DNA of 64,000 bases from Couchioplanes caeruleus (GTDB taxonomy: Bacteria; Actinomycetota; Actinomycetes; Mycobacteriales; Micromonosporaceae), in assembly GCF_003751945.1 (NCBI RefSeq), contig NZ_RJKL01000001.1:3410001-3474000 (forward strand). The letters run 5' to 3'. Shown in pieces: positions 50,305 to 59,182 of this stretch; position 1 is the first letter of the stretch; every line of letters starts with the position of its first letter. The notes under the pieces are model-generated. The model saw nothing but the letters and a program-made list of their open reading frames with translations. It was not told the DNA's origin and made no database searches. The position numbers and the translations under genes are program-made.

Positions 50305-50989
50305 GCCACAACAACACAGCCGCCCCTCGTCCGGCGGGCCTCGCCTGCGCGTCGTGCTCGCCGAGGACGCCGCGGTGCTCCGCGACGGGCTGACCGAGCT
50401 GCTCGACACGTACGGACACCAGGTCGTCGCCGCGGTGGCCGACGCCGACGCGCTGCTCGCCGTGGCCGCCGACCACCGCCCGGACGTCGCAGTGGTCGAC
50501 ATCCGCATGCCGCCCACCCACACCGACGAGGGCCTGCGCGCCGCCATCGAACTGCGCCGCACGTACCCCCGGCTCGGCGTGCTGGTCTTTTCCCAGTACA
50601 TCGAGGCGCGGTACGCCACCGACCTGCTCGCCATCCGCGCGGGTGGGGTCGGGTACCTGGTCAAGGAGCGGGTCACCAACGTCAGGTCATTCATGTCGGC
50701 GCTGACCCGGGTCGCCGCCGGCGAGACCGTGCTGGACCCCGACGTCGTCGTGCAACTGGTCGGCGCCAACCGGCATCGGGACACCCTCGACCGGCTCACC
50801 GCACGCGAACAGGAGGTGCTCGACCTGATGGCCCAGGGCCGCTCGAACACCGCGATCGCCCAACTGCTCCACATCAGCATCGGAACGGTCGAGAAGCACG
50901 TCAGCGCGATCTTCGGCAAGTTCGACCTGGCAGCAGCGGACACCGATCACCGGCGGGTGCTCGCGGTACTGCGGTACCTCAAGGAATGA
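50297..50989 (+). CDS. LuxR/NarL-family response regulator
   Basis: The 230-residue protein has a receiver domain with Asp68 as the phosphorylation site (VAVVDIRMPPT), Lys in YLVKERV, and a C-terminal HTH (LTAREQEVLDLMAQGRSNTA, about residues 170-189, then IGTVEKHVSAIF). It is the third gene of the CPBP-kinase-regulator operon. Confidence 0.93.
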   Translation: MPEPQQHSRPSSGGPRLRVVLAEDAAVLRDGLTELLDTYGHQVVAAVADADALLAVAADHRPDVAVVDIRMPPTHTDEGLRAAIELRRTYPRLGVLVFSQYIEARYATDLLAIRAGGVGYLVKERVTNVRSFMSALTRVAAGETVLDPDVVVQLVGANRHRDTLDRLTAREQEVLDLMAQGRSNTAIAQLLHISIGTVEKHVSAIFGKFDLAAADTDHRRVLAVLRYLKE

Positions 50990-51210
50990 GATTCAAGGCG
51001 TAGTCACGAACCCATGGCACACTAGTGCGCCAGCCTGCGCCACAGTTACCCAGCAACTATTCGGGCTGTCGATCATCGTTCTAACGATCACGATTTCGGT
51101 GTCCGCTCATCCCGCCGTGTGAGCACGTGGCTGCTGACGAGCCAGGCACAGACCGTGGCTGAGCCGGCGCCGCTGAGGGTGTCCGGAAGTAGCCGATGAG
51201 CGGATGTTGC

Positions 51211-52227
51211 CTACCGGATCCATGGCCGTTTTTCCCGTTTCCAGCGGTCGATTTCTCGGAGGGCCGCCGGGTTGGGTGCCGCGTCACGAGCCAGACTGAG
51301 CAGCGCCCGAGTCATCCGAGCGCGGCGCGCGTCGTCCGGCGCGATGTCACGCCAGCTCTCCGGCATGGACCGGGCTTCGTCGAGCGTCATGGGGAGGGCG
51401 GCCATGCAGGCACGAGACACGTCAGCAGGTGACGGTGAGCCGTAGAGCGCCCACTGGTAGGTCCATTCCTCCCGGCGGAAGACGTTCGTTTCGCGCGCCT
51501 GCTCCAAGAACCAGGTGAGCAGGGCGGTCCACTCGTCGGTGCGGGTCGGCTGGTCGCTATTGAGCCGGGTGAGCGCGATCAGCACCGCCACGTAGTCGTC
51601 CGCGGTGAACTCGCGCTGCGCCAGCCAGTCGGGCCAAGCCCCGGCGCCTGCCTTGCCGAGGGCGCGCATGGCGTTTCGGATGTGTCCCCGCCGGTCCGGG
51701 GACGGTAGCGGCACGACGTTCCGGTTGATGGTGACGCCGATCAGCTTGCCGGGCGGCGCTGCGTCATAACCATCGCCGGTCGCCACCTTCGCCGACACTG
51801 CGGACCCTCTGACGGTGTACTCGTCCGGATGGGAGAGAGCCTCTGGCGTGGGTACAAGCTCGAACCCGCACCGCCGCAGCTCCGCCGCGACGGTTGACCA
51901 CTCGGGCGGCTCGTCCATCAAGTAAGCACGGAGAGTGATCCCGTTGGACTCCCACGGCGCGTGCGGGTGGTCACGGACGTAGAAGGCCGTGACATAGCCC
52001 CAGTCGCGCGTCATGTGCAGACCCCGGGCGAAGTACCGCTGCTCGAAGGCACGGCCGTAGGGGTCGCCTCCATCCGCCTGGCCGGGAAGCAGTCGATTCG
52101 GATAGCTGAGTTGCGAAGCCAGATCCTCCGGGTCCGCCTCCAACGGCACGCCTTCTATGCAGCCAGTGGCGAGCGCCTCCAGACACGCCTCAGTCAACTC
52201 ATCGACGGTCCAGCACACGAACTCCAC
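51211..52227 (-). CDS. Hypothetical protein
   Basis: A 338-residue, acidic, soluble protein without signal peptide or membrane helix (MEFVCWTVDELTEACLEALA at its start, CMAALPMTLDEARSMPESWR later). No known motif is recognised. It stands alone in the gene-poor segment between the response regulator and yajQ. Confidence 0.6.
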   Translation of the reverse strand: MEFVCWTVDELTEACLEALATGCIEGVPLEADPEDLASQLSYPNRLLPGQADGGDPYGRAFEQRYFARGLHMTRDWGYVTAFYVRDHPHAPWESNGITLRAYLMDEPPEWSTVAAELRRCGFELVPTPEALSHPDEYTVRGSAVSAKVATGDGYDAAPPGKLIGVTINRNVVPLPSPDRRGHIRNAMRALGKAGAGAWPDWLAQREFTADDYVAVLIALTRLNSDQPTRTDEWTALLTWFLEQARETNVFRREEWTYQWALYGSPSPADVSRACMAALPMTLDEARSMPESWRDIAPDDARRARMTRALLSLARDAAPNPAALREIDRWKREKRPWIR

Positions 52228-52718
52228 GCTCGCGGAGACTAGTGGCCACAGAGCCAGGCGGCATCCTATTTATGGCGTAATGCTGGAACCTTCTTCGGTA
52301 CCCCATGGCCACCAGCTATTCCAGCATGAATGCACGCTCATGGCGCCGTCCGTGCGCGCCGGCCGACGGAGTGAAGTCACGCGGTGTGATCGTCGGCCTG
52401 GCTCGCTCTCCGTGTACCTGTTCCGTCCGGCTTGGCCTAGCATGGCCAGTCACTCGTGAGCCGCGACGGTGCCAGGTAGGAAGCCGCGTGATTGCGCAGG
52501 CCTACCAGCCAATGGCGCCGTAGGGCGCGTTGAGGTGTCGCCGATCAGTTGGCGGAACGCTGTTGACGGGTGTGACGGATTTGTCTCGGACGTAGGTGAC
52601 ACATCCGGCTAGGCGATCTTGTCGTCATATTGCTGCGCGGCTCAGCTTGGCGTGTCCAGGCCCGGCAGGGACGGGCGACCCGACAGTCTCCTCCTTAGTT
52701 GATAATCGCGGAACGGCC
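52228..52718. other. Gene-poor gap
   Basis: About 490 bases without a supportable gene. Short open frames on both strands have no ribosome-binding site or similarity. Base composition is slightly less GC-rich than the neighbours, and the stretch around 52560-52620 has a TGTTGACGGGTGTGACGG-like sequence that could be the end of a decayed insertion element; this is uncertain. Confidence 0.3.
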
Positions 52719-53129
52719 TTAGATGACCCAGGTGGAGTATGCCCATGGCGCGGCCACCAATAGCGACCCCGCAACCATCAACGAGGGGAGAAAGTGCCTC
52801 CCAGGGACTGAAGTCGCTGCCAGCGCCAGTGGTACGGCCGCGGGCCAGTAGGCGAACATGCCGCCGATCGCCAGGACCAGGCCGAATGGCAGAAGGAACG
52901 TAGCCACGGTAAGACACGCAATGCGGAAGCCGCGAACGCCCCGGAATGCGAGCGGTAGGGCGATGACGCTCAGCACGAGCACAATGAAGAAGAAAAGGTC
53001 CAAACCTAAGTCGCGGTAGGGGCGAGTCAGCCAGGCTGATATGACCACGGCGTAGAGGACCGCCAGCCCGGCCATCGTCCGCGCCTCATGACCCACCCGA
53101 CGCCGCCCTACTTGAACATGTTCAACCAT
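52719..53129 (-). CDS. Hypothetical membrane protein
   Basis: The 136-residue protein has four hydrophobic segments: LAVLYAVVISAWL, LFFFIVLVLSVIALPLAF, TVATFLLPFGLVLAIGG, and SLMVAGSLLVAAPWA. Start is uncertain; an internal ATG (MAGLAVLYAV, residue 19) is equally possible. No function recognised. Confidence 0.5.
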   Translation of the reverse strand: MVEHVQVGRRRVGHEARTMAGLAVLYAVVISAWLTRPYRDLGLDLFFFIVLVLSVIALPLAFRGVRGFRIACLTVATFLLPFGLVLAIGGMFAYWPAAVPLALAATSVPGRHFLPSLMVAGSLLVAAPWAYSTWVI

Positions 53130-53508
53130 AGCGTGAGACTAGTTCGGGCGAGCGGCCCGTGCCGCCCCGTCCTACTGTCACCGCTGTCACAACTTGGCAG
53201 ACGGGGGACGGCCGCCCGGGGTGCTGACACGGAACTGTCACGCAGGTCTTGAGCCCAGACATCTGCCGCTCACGGGCGGCTGCGCAGCTTCCCCATGTCA
53301 CGCCTCCCCTGATGCATGACGAATCCGTCCCAGGTGATGCCTGTCTTCCGGCCTACAAACGGGCGACGACCCTCCGGCCGCCGGGCTAGTCCCCGATGAA
53401 CATGAGCCGGCCAGGCAGGCTCCCAGGATGACGCGGTAGCGGACCTGACCGGTCGGTGGGTGGTCGCGCGGTGAGGCGTCATCCCGGCCGCCTGCCCAAG
53501 GGATGCCA

Positions 53509-53561
53509 GGCCGCCGTCAGGGTGTCAGACGATGGGGCTATTCGACACCCTGACGGCGGCC
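53509..53561. repeat. 18-base perfect inverted repeat
   Basis: GGCCGCCGTCAGGGTGTC (53509-53526) and its exact complement (53544-53561) flank 17 bases, in a 620-base stretch (53130-53748) with no supported gene. It may be a terminator, or the end of a small mobile element. The remaining sequence of the stretch shows nothing I can name. Confidence 0.6.
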
Positions 53562-53748
53562 CAGCATGGCGAAGCCCAGGCGACCGGGATGACATTGGGT
53601 GAGCTGAGCTTTGAGGCTCTGCGGGCCTCTCAGGCCGTCTCCAGGCCGTCAGCGTTCACCAACACTGACCAACGACAACCAAGGTCAACCACGTTTGCCC
53701 AACTCAGGGACATGATCCGCAGTTGTGACCGGGGCATCGTTTCACCCG

Positions 53749-54243
53749 TTAGCGGTAGTTGGTGAACTGCAGAGCGACCCCGAAGTCCTCCTGCTTGAGT
53801 AGGGCGATGACGGCCTGGAGGTCGTCGCGCTTCTTGCCGGTGACCCGAAGCTGGTCGCCCTGGATCTGCGCCTGGACGCCCTTGGGACCCTCGTCACGGA
53901 TCTTCTTGCTGATCGCCTTGGCCCTGTCGGCCTCGATCCCCTCGACCACCTTGCAGTCGATCTTGTAGGTCTTCCCGGACTGGCGAGGCTCCCCAGCGTC
54001 GAGAGACTTCAGGGAGATGTTCCGCTTGACCAGCTTCTCCTTGTACACCTCGAGGGCCGCGGAGGCACGCTCCTCGGTCTCCGAGGTGATGGTGACCCCG
54101 TTCTCCCCCGACTTGACGATGGTGGTCCCGGTCCCCCGGAAGTCAAACCGGGTGCCGAGCTCCTTCTCCGCCTGGTGGAAGGCGTTGTCCACCTCCTGGC
54201 CGTCGACCTTGCTGACGATGTCGAACGACGGGCTGGCTGCCAT
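53749..54243 (-). CDS. yajQ: YajQ-family cyclic-di-GMP/nucleotide-binding protein
   Basis: The 164-residue protein starts [20 protein letters not shown], the conserved YajQ N-terminus, and ends [14 protein letters not shown]. It has the two-lobed small ferredoxin-like fold. In Pseudomonas and Xanthomonas YajQ proteins bind cyclic di-GMP; in other bacteria the role is unknown. The ATG at 54243 was chosen by similarity, with AGGAG upstream; the open frame begins 42 codons earlier. The last codons are duplicated at 47814-47835. Confidence 0.93.
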   Translation of the reverse strand: MAASPSFDIVSKVDGQEVDNAFHQAEKELGTRFDFRGTGTTIVKSGENGVTITSETEERASAALEVYKEKLVKRNISLKSLDAGEPRQSGKTYKIDCKVVEGIEADRAKAISKKIRDEGPKGVQAQIQGDQLRVTGKKRDDLQAVIALLKQEDFGVALQFTNYR

Positions 54244-54323
54244 GATCAGACTCCTGCTGCTGGGCCACGTATCGATGTCCACGAAGGCCCGGTGGGGGCC
54301 CTCGACATGCCGACCGTACCCGG

Positions 54324-54354
54324 TTGCGAAACCGGCCGCCGGTACGGCTATCCT
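54324..54354 (+). promoter_or_regulatory. Possible tRNA-Tyr promoter
   Basis: TTGCGA (54324-54329) and TATCCT (54349-54354) are 19 bases apart, the latter a good actinobacterial -10. A start near 54361 would lie about 33 bases before the tRNA. Confidence 0.4.
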
Positions 54355-54393
54355 GTTCTCCGCTGCCAAGAAACACCGAGGCGGCGATGCCCA

Positions 54394-54474
54394 GGCGGGT
54401 TGCCCGAGCGGCCAATGGGAGCGGACTGTAAATCCGTCGCGAAAGCTACAGAGGTTCGAATCCTCTACCCGCCA
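54394..54474 (+). tRNA. tRNA-Tyr (anticodon GTA)
   Basis: An 81-base type II tRNA with acceptor GGCGGGT/ACCCGCC, D arm TGCCCGAGCGGCCAATGGGA, anticodon stem-loop GGACTGTAAATCC and a long variable arm (GTCGCGAAAGCTAC). The T loop is TTCGAAT and the discriminator A is followed by a genome-encoded CCA. Confidence 0.95.
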
Positions 54475-54488
54475 CCAGAAGGCACGAA

Positions 54489-54524
54489 AGGCCCCTCACC
54501 AGCCAGAACGGCCGGGAGGGGCCT
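54489..54524 (+). terminator. Terminator of tRNA-Tyr
   Basis: AGGCCCCTC and GAGGGGCCT form a nine-base stem, extendable to CACGAA/TTCGTG with a two-base bulge, ending 50 bases after the tRNA, and followed by the sequence CATTCGTGGG. Confidence 0.7.
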
Positions 54525-54797
54525 CATTCGTGGGTGCCAGCCGCTGACGGGCATCCACGGAGAATTTCCGCGGCCTGGCAGACTGCCGCTCCCCCGTCCG
54601 CCTGCTCGTCCATCGCCCGTTCGATGCGGCGCCTGGCGGCGTCCTCCTGGCCCAGGATGCGTGTGGCAACCGTCGATCAGCACCGCGAGGCGCTCCAGGG
54701 CGCAACGGGTCAACCCCGATCCCTCCGGTGCGGTTCTTCGAGATCGGTCAGAGAATGGTGTCGCGCTCCAGCCATCGCACCGACGTGGCGCCGTAGC
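54525..54797 (-). other. No supported gene; possible coding remnant
   Basis: About 270 bases between the tRNA-Tyr terminator and the next gene. On the minus strand a short frame ends at 54524 (reading ILGQEDAARRRIERAMDEQA, then AAEILRGCPS). It looks protein-like but has an upstream in-frame stop and no start, as if a small gene were frameshifted. I cannot name it. Confidence 0.3.
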
Positions 54798-55280
54798 TCA
54801 GCGGGCGGAGGAGGCGCTGCCGGTGTGCCGGTTGCCGACGCACAGTTTGTAGGTGCCGATGAGGCCCGCGATCAGTAGCGCCATGGTCCAGGGCATGAAC
54901 AGCACCGGGAAAATTCCCTCGTTGACGTGCCCGATCTGCACGCTGGACGCCGGTTCGCGGGCGGCCTTCAGCCCGAAGACGGCGGCGAACAGGCCCAGGA
55001 CGAGCGCGAGTGCCGCGGCGGTCCGCGCGGCGGGGTGGCGTGGTCCGCGGAAGCCGCGGATCCCGGTGACGGCGGTGAGCAGGACGAGCGCTGCGGTGCC
55101 GTATCCGCCGGCAGACAACGAATAGTCGCCGCGGTCGTAGGCGGCTCCCATGGATAGCCACATCGGGAAGTAGCCGACGACCAGGCCGTTGAGCGCGGTG
55201 GTGGGGATCAGCACCCACCACCACACCGATAGCCGGGAGCGGCCGGGCCTTTCGGGCGGGCTGTCAGGTGGGACCATCAC
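54798..55280 (-). CDS. Hypothetical membrane protein
   Basis: The 160-residue protein has a short Pro-rich N-terminus and four hydrophobic helices (WWWVLIPTTALNGLVVGYFP, TAALVLLTAVTGIRG, TAAALALVLGLFAAVFGL, and MPWTMALLIAGLIGTYKLCV). The first residue may be the second Met. No function recognised. Confidence 0.55.
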   Translation of the reverse strand: MMVPPDSPPERPGRSRLSVWWWVLIPTTALNGLVVGYFPMWLSMGAAYDRGDYSLSAGGYGTAALVLLTAVTGIRGFRGPRHPAARTAAALALVLGLFAAVFGLKAAREPASSVQIGHVNEGIFPVLFMPWTMALLIAGLIGTYKLCVGNRHTGSASSAR

Positions 55281-55550
55281 TCACCCATATCGTTCGGGCG
55301 GCTAGCGACCTATGGGTTCTGGGGGAGGAGATTGCGGTGCCGCCCGGGTTTGTCAGGCGCGGACGACACGTCGTCGTGCTCTCACTGAAAGAACCAGCCC
55401 TGTTCCTCGTCGGGGTCGTCGTCAGTGAGCGGCCCAGCCGCCGAGCCCGCTGTGGGCAGCCTCGGCTTTCAGTCGGCGACTGTCTCGCTGGCCGGGCGTC
55501 GGGGACAGCCGAGAATGCTGTGGTCGCCGCGGAGAGCAGAAGCAGGGCGA

Positions 55551-55861
55551 TCACCGTCCGCCGAACGCCGGATTCAGCAACATCGCCGCGGGGTCCGGCC
55601 GGACCTTCTCGAAATTCGCATCGGTGTTGAGCTTGCGAACCGCCTCCGGCAGCAACGCCGCCACGCCGACACCGACCAGGGCCGCGCCGGCGGCCACAGC
55701 ATCGTCAGCAGCTCCCGCGAGACGACCGCCAGCCGCATCCACCGCCCCGCGAACAGCGAGGTGTCCGAGGTCAGCGCCGCGATGCCGGCCACCAGCTCCA
55801 GCAGACCGACACCGAGGGCCGCGGAGCGGCGTAGCTCGAGGTGCAGGATCCGCCCCATCAT
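55551..55861 (-). pseudogene. Frameshifted ABC-transporter permease fragment
   Basis: The N-terminal part (MMGRILHLELRRSAALGVGL, then RWMRLAVVSRELLTMLWP) is typical of actinobacterial ABC-2 permeases, but the frame shifts. The following segment continues in another frame (ALLPEAVRKLNTDANFEKVR and AAMLLNPAFGGR) before stopping. Sequence between 55281 and 55550 contains only further scattered remnants. The gene appears decayed. Confidence 0.45.
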
Positions 55862-55879
55862 GCGATCTAGGCCACGGTG

Positions 55880-56500
55880 TCAGTTCCTGAGATGGGACGA
55901 GTGCGCGGGGCGGGCCAGGGTCAGGGCTTGGAAGCGGAAGCCGTGGTCGATCGTGTGGAAGTCGACGATCTCGAAGTGCTGCGCGGCCGCCGTGAGGATC
56001 TGCTCGTCAGTGCGGAAGGAGAAGAAGCGGCCGTCGTTCTCCATGATCCCCTCGGAGTCGACGCCTCCCCACATTCCCAGAAAGGCGAGGCCGCCCGGGG
56101 TGAGGGTCTCGCGGGTCGCTCTGAGCGCCTCGGCCAGGTTGGCGTCGGGTACGTGGAGCAGGCAGTTCATCGACCACACCGCGTCGAAGGACGCCGGGGT
56201 GAATCCGAGGTGCAGGACGTCACGTACCTCCGCGATCAGGCCTTTGCGGCGGCAGATGGCCACCTGTTCCGGGGAGATGTCGACCGCGGTCACCGTCAGG
56301 CCCGCCCGCGCGAAGTACAGGCTGTCCTGGCCGGTTCCCGCGCCTATCTCCAGCAGAGTCCTCGCCTGGATGGCGCGGAGGCGGTCCAGGAACGCGGCGC
56401 GTTCCGAGATCTTCCAGGGTTGCTTCACCGTCGCGTCGCGTTGCGGTGCCCGGGTGTCGTAGATCGCGCGCAGGCTTTCGACCACTTCGTCGTAGCTCAT
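55880..56500 (-). CDS. Class I SAM-dependent methyltransferase
   Basis: The 206-residue protein has motif I TLLEIGAGTGQDSLYFARAG (about residues 48-67), an acidic VTAVDISPEQVAICRRKGLI, and the post-motif LTPGGLAFLGMWGGVDSEGI. It resembles type 11/25 methyltransferases; the substrate is unknown. It is divergent from the DUF1707 gene. Confidence 0.8.
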   Translation of the reverse strand: MSYDEVVESLRAIYDTRAPQRDATVKQPWKISERAAFLDRLRAIQARTLLEIGAGTGQDSLYFARAGLTVTAVDISPEQVAICRRKGLIAEVRDVLHLGFTPASFDAVWSMNCLLHVPDANLAEALRATRETLTPGGLAFLGMWGGVDSEGIMENDGRFFSFRTDEQILTAAAQHFEIVDFHTIDHGFRFQALTLARPAHSSHLRN

Positions 56501-56529
56501 CGATGCCTCCCTCCTCTAGCCTGGCCTAC

Positions 56530-56994
56530 ATGGCGAAGGAAGTCGCGCGGCGGCCCGAGGTCGAGTCTCTGCGGGCGGCCGACGCCGACCGGCACGACAT
56601 CGCGGAGCGGTTGAAGGCGGCGCTCGACGAGGGGCGGCTATCGCTCGGTGAGTATGACGAGCGGGTGCGTGATGCCTACGCCGCGCGGACGTACGCCGAA
56701 CTCCTCGTGCTCGTCGCCGACCTGCCGAGACCGGGGCTCAGTGCCGCCGAGGTGAACGCCCGGCGGGCCGCCGAGGCGCGCCGGGCGGCGCGGCGGCTCC
56801 CGATGGCGCTGATGGTGCTGTGGACGATCTGGGGTGCGCTCGGTGCCGTCAATCTCGTCGTCTGGGCTTTGGTGACCGCCACAGTCGAGACCGCCATCCA
56901 TCCATGGCCGGTCTGGCTGCTCGTTCCCGGCGCCGCCCTCGCCGTCACGACCGTCGGGGTGCAGACGATCCGGAATCAGCGGCGCCGGCGTTAG
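56530..56994 (+). CDS. DUF1707 membrane protein
   Basis: The 154-residue protein has an N-terminal DUF1707 domain (about residues 14-68: SLRAADADRHDIAERLKAAL, then GRLSLGEYDERVRDAYAART, then ELLVLVADLP), common in actinobacterial regulatory membrane proteins. Two transmembrane helices follow (LMVLWTIWGALGAVNLVVWA and PVWLLVPGAALAVTTVGV). The ATG is preceded within about ten bases by TAGCCT, so the transcript may be leaderless. The stop codon is almost adjacent to a transposase remnant. Confidence 0.8.
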   Translation: MAKEVARRPEVESLRAADADRHDIAERLKAALDEGRLSLGEYDERVRDAYAARTYAELLVLVADLPRPGLSAAEVNARRAAEARRAARRLPMALMVLWTIWGALGAVNLVVWALVTATVETAIHPWPVWLLVPGAALAVTTVGVQTIRNQRRRR

Positions 56995-57008
56995 GGCGTG
57001 TATCGAAG

Positions 57009-57113
57009 TCATAGCCACTCGTTGATCGCGGCGATGGTCACGGTTGCTGCGTAGCGCACGGCGAGTTTCTCGAAGCGGGTGGCCACGGCCCGGTGACGTT
57101 TGAGCCGGTTCTC
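57009..57113 (-). pseudogene. IS5-family transposase C-terminal remnant
   Basis: The minus strand encodes NRLKRHRAVATRFEKLAVRY and ATVTIAAINEWL followed by a stop, the usual end of IS5-type (DDE) transposases. No further transposase sequence is found upstream, so this is a truncated end. It starts 14 bases after the DUF1707 stop, so the insertion point may be that gene's 3' edge. Confidence 0.7.
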
Positions 57114-57228
57114 TCGACCTCGAGCGCGCCACGATCGACGAGGAGCCGGACGACGTCGAGGTGACCATCGCTCACCGCCGACCGCAGCGGCGACTGGTAC
57201 TGCGGCCTCCTCGCCCGCAGCGACGCCG

Positions 57229-57406
57229 GATCCAGAGACGGCGTCCCAGGTGCGGTGGATCTTCACGCAGCGGCTGGCCGGCTACAGCGTTGCCGGGATC
57301 GCCCGTACCCTCAACGCCCTGGGCGTCGCGCCGCCTTCGGCGCACGACCGGGCTCGTAACCCGCACCCCTGCAGCACGGCGTGGACGTTGTGGACGGTGG
57401 CGAGTT
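57229..57406 (+). pseudogene. Serine recombinase remnant
   Basis: The plus strand encodes PETASQVRWIFTQRLAGYSV, then AGIARTLNALGVAPPS, and after a short gap TAWTLWTVAS, a pattern typical of the central recombinase-domain region of large serine recombinases. The frame has neither a proper N-terminus nor the C-terminal zinc region, so only a fragment remains. The region 57407-57765 holds no supported gene. Confidence 0.6.
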
Positions 57407-57765
57407 CCCGGCCGCATCCTCGACGTCATCGCCACCTCCACAGGCCCGCTCGGCAGCCACCGAGCTCGCCGCCACGGGGGAGTCGGGAGGACCAAAGACG
57501 GCCGAGTTCCTTCACCGACAACTTGACGTCTCAGCGGCTCGCCTCGACCAACTCCTCCGAGCGATCAGGTTCATGGAAGCCGGTCTCCTCAAGTCTTGAC
57601 GTCCCGTGCTGACAGGGCGACATTGAAGATGAGCGGACGAGCCTGCTTTCGCTGGGTCCGCTGATGCGCCTCACCTCGCGGTGATCGAACCGCAAGGCGG
57701 CTACCTGCGCGCACGGCGATCCGGTCGCCGCCGACGTCACCGTTCGCTGGCAGGGAGCAAACGAG

Positions 57766-59182
57766 ATGACTCAACTGACAACGTCCATGTCCGCCACGAT
57801 GGAGATTCGCAACCCCGCCACCGGCGAGCCGATCGGCGAGGTGCCGGTCGCTGATCCGGCGCGGGTAGCAGAGGTGATCGCCGCTGCGCAGCAAGGCCGC
57901 CGGGAGATGGCTGCGCTACCAGCCCACCAGCGCGCAGCATTGTTGGCCCGGATCGCGGACGGTGTTGCTGCCCGGTTTCGATGCGTTGGCGCGGCTGCTG
58001 GCATCGGAGAACGGAAAACCGATCACACAAACCCGGGGCGAGCTCGATGCCGCTATCCGGATCTTCCGCGGCTACGGTGAGGAGGCCAAGCGTCTCTTCG
58101 GACGGCAGATTCCACTTGACGCCGTGCCTGGCCTGGAGCGCCATTTCGCCGTCACGGTGCGGGAGCCGCTCGGTGTGGTGGCGGCGATCGTGCCGTTCAA
58201 TTACCCGATCGAGCTGTACGCGCACAAAGCCGCCGCTGCGCTGGCCGCCGGCAACGCGGTAATCGTCAAGCCGCCCGAGAAGTGCCCACTCACCCTGCTG
58301 GAGGTGGCCGGGATCGTTGCAGCGGCCGGCGCCCCGCCGGCCGCACACCAGGTCCTGATCGGCGGGCCCGAGGTCGCCAAGGCGCTGGCAAGCTCCGAGG
58401 ACGTGCAACTGATCAGCCTGACCGGCAGCACGACCGCTGGCCGGGACATAGCCATGCTCGCGGCCCGGACCCTGAAGAAGGTCCACTTAGAACTCGGCGG
58501 GAACGACGCGATGATCGTCTGCGCGGACGCCGACATAGCCATGGCCGTCGACGCGGTGGTGCTCGGGCGGCTCGCCCGCGGCAATGGCCAAATCTGCTGC
58601 GCGGTCAAGCGGATCTTCATCGTCGACGAGGTGTACGACGCGTTCGCCGCCAGTCTCGTCGAGCGGGCCGACCGGCTGGTGGTGGGCGATCCGCTCGACG
58701 AGCGCACCGAGGTCGGACCGCTGATCACCGAGTCCGCCGCTCGGGCCGTGGAGGCGGCCATCACCAGGGCCGTCGACGACGGTGCCATCCTGGCCGCAGG
58801 CGGGCAGCGGGACGGCGCGTTCCTCTACCCCACCGTGCTCACCGACGTCCGCCCGGACGAACCGGCGATCGCCCAGGAGATCTTCGGACCGGTGGCGCCG
58901 CTGGTCAGGGTGGCCGACCACGAGGAGGCGATGCGACACGCCAACACATCGGACTTCGGCCTGCAAGCGGCCGTCTTCACCCGTGACATCGGTCGGGCGT
59001 TCTCGCTCGCCAGACGGCTCGAGGCCGGCGGCGTGATCGTGAACGGCTCCACCGCGCTGCGCTCGGAGAACCTGCCGTTCGGCGGGGTCAAGCAGACCGG
59101 CGGAACCCGGGAGGGCCTGCACGACACGCTGCTCGACCTGACCCGGCAGAAGACGATCATCGTGATGGAGGCTCTGGCCTGA
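57766..59182 (+). pseudogene. Aldehyde dehydrogenase with a frameshift near residue 70
   Basis: The N-terminal 70 residues (MEIRNPATGEPIGEVPVADP, then ALLARIADGVAARF) are read in one frame. From FDALARLLASENGKPITQTR the protein continues in the next frame to ELGGNDAMIVCADADIAMAV, then NGQICCAVKR with the catalytic Cys, and to the end. One extra base near 57976-57979 (within a TTT run) explains the break, so it is either a recent mutation or a sequencing error. The full product would be an NAD-dependent aldehyde dehydrogenase of about 470 residues. It overlaps the ABC ATPase gene by one base, so it belongs to the sugar-uptake operon. Confidence 0.75.

Noticed and set aside
50990..51210. Possible terminator at the ATCGTT-CT-AACGAT palindrome
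   Set aside because: The stem is only six AT-rich pairs with a two-base loop, too weak to call a terminator between the response regulator and the convergent hypothetical gene.
53532..53765. Small plus-strand gene MGLFDTLTAAQ...
   Set aside because: Its start lies in the loop of the inverted repeat, there is no ribosome-binding site, and its end overlaps the end of yajQ on the other strand.
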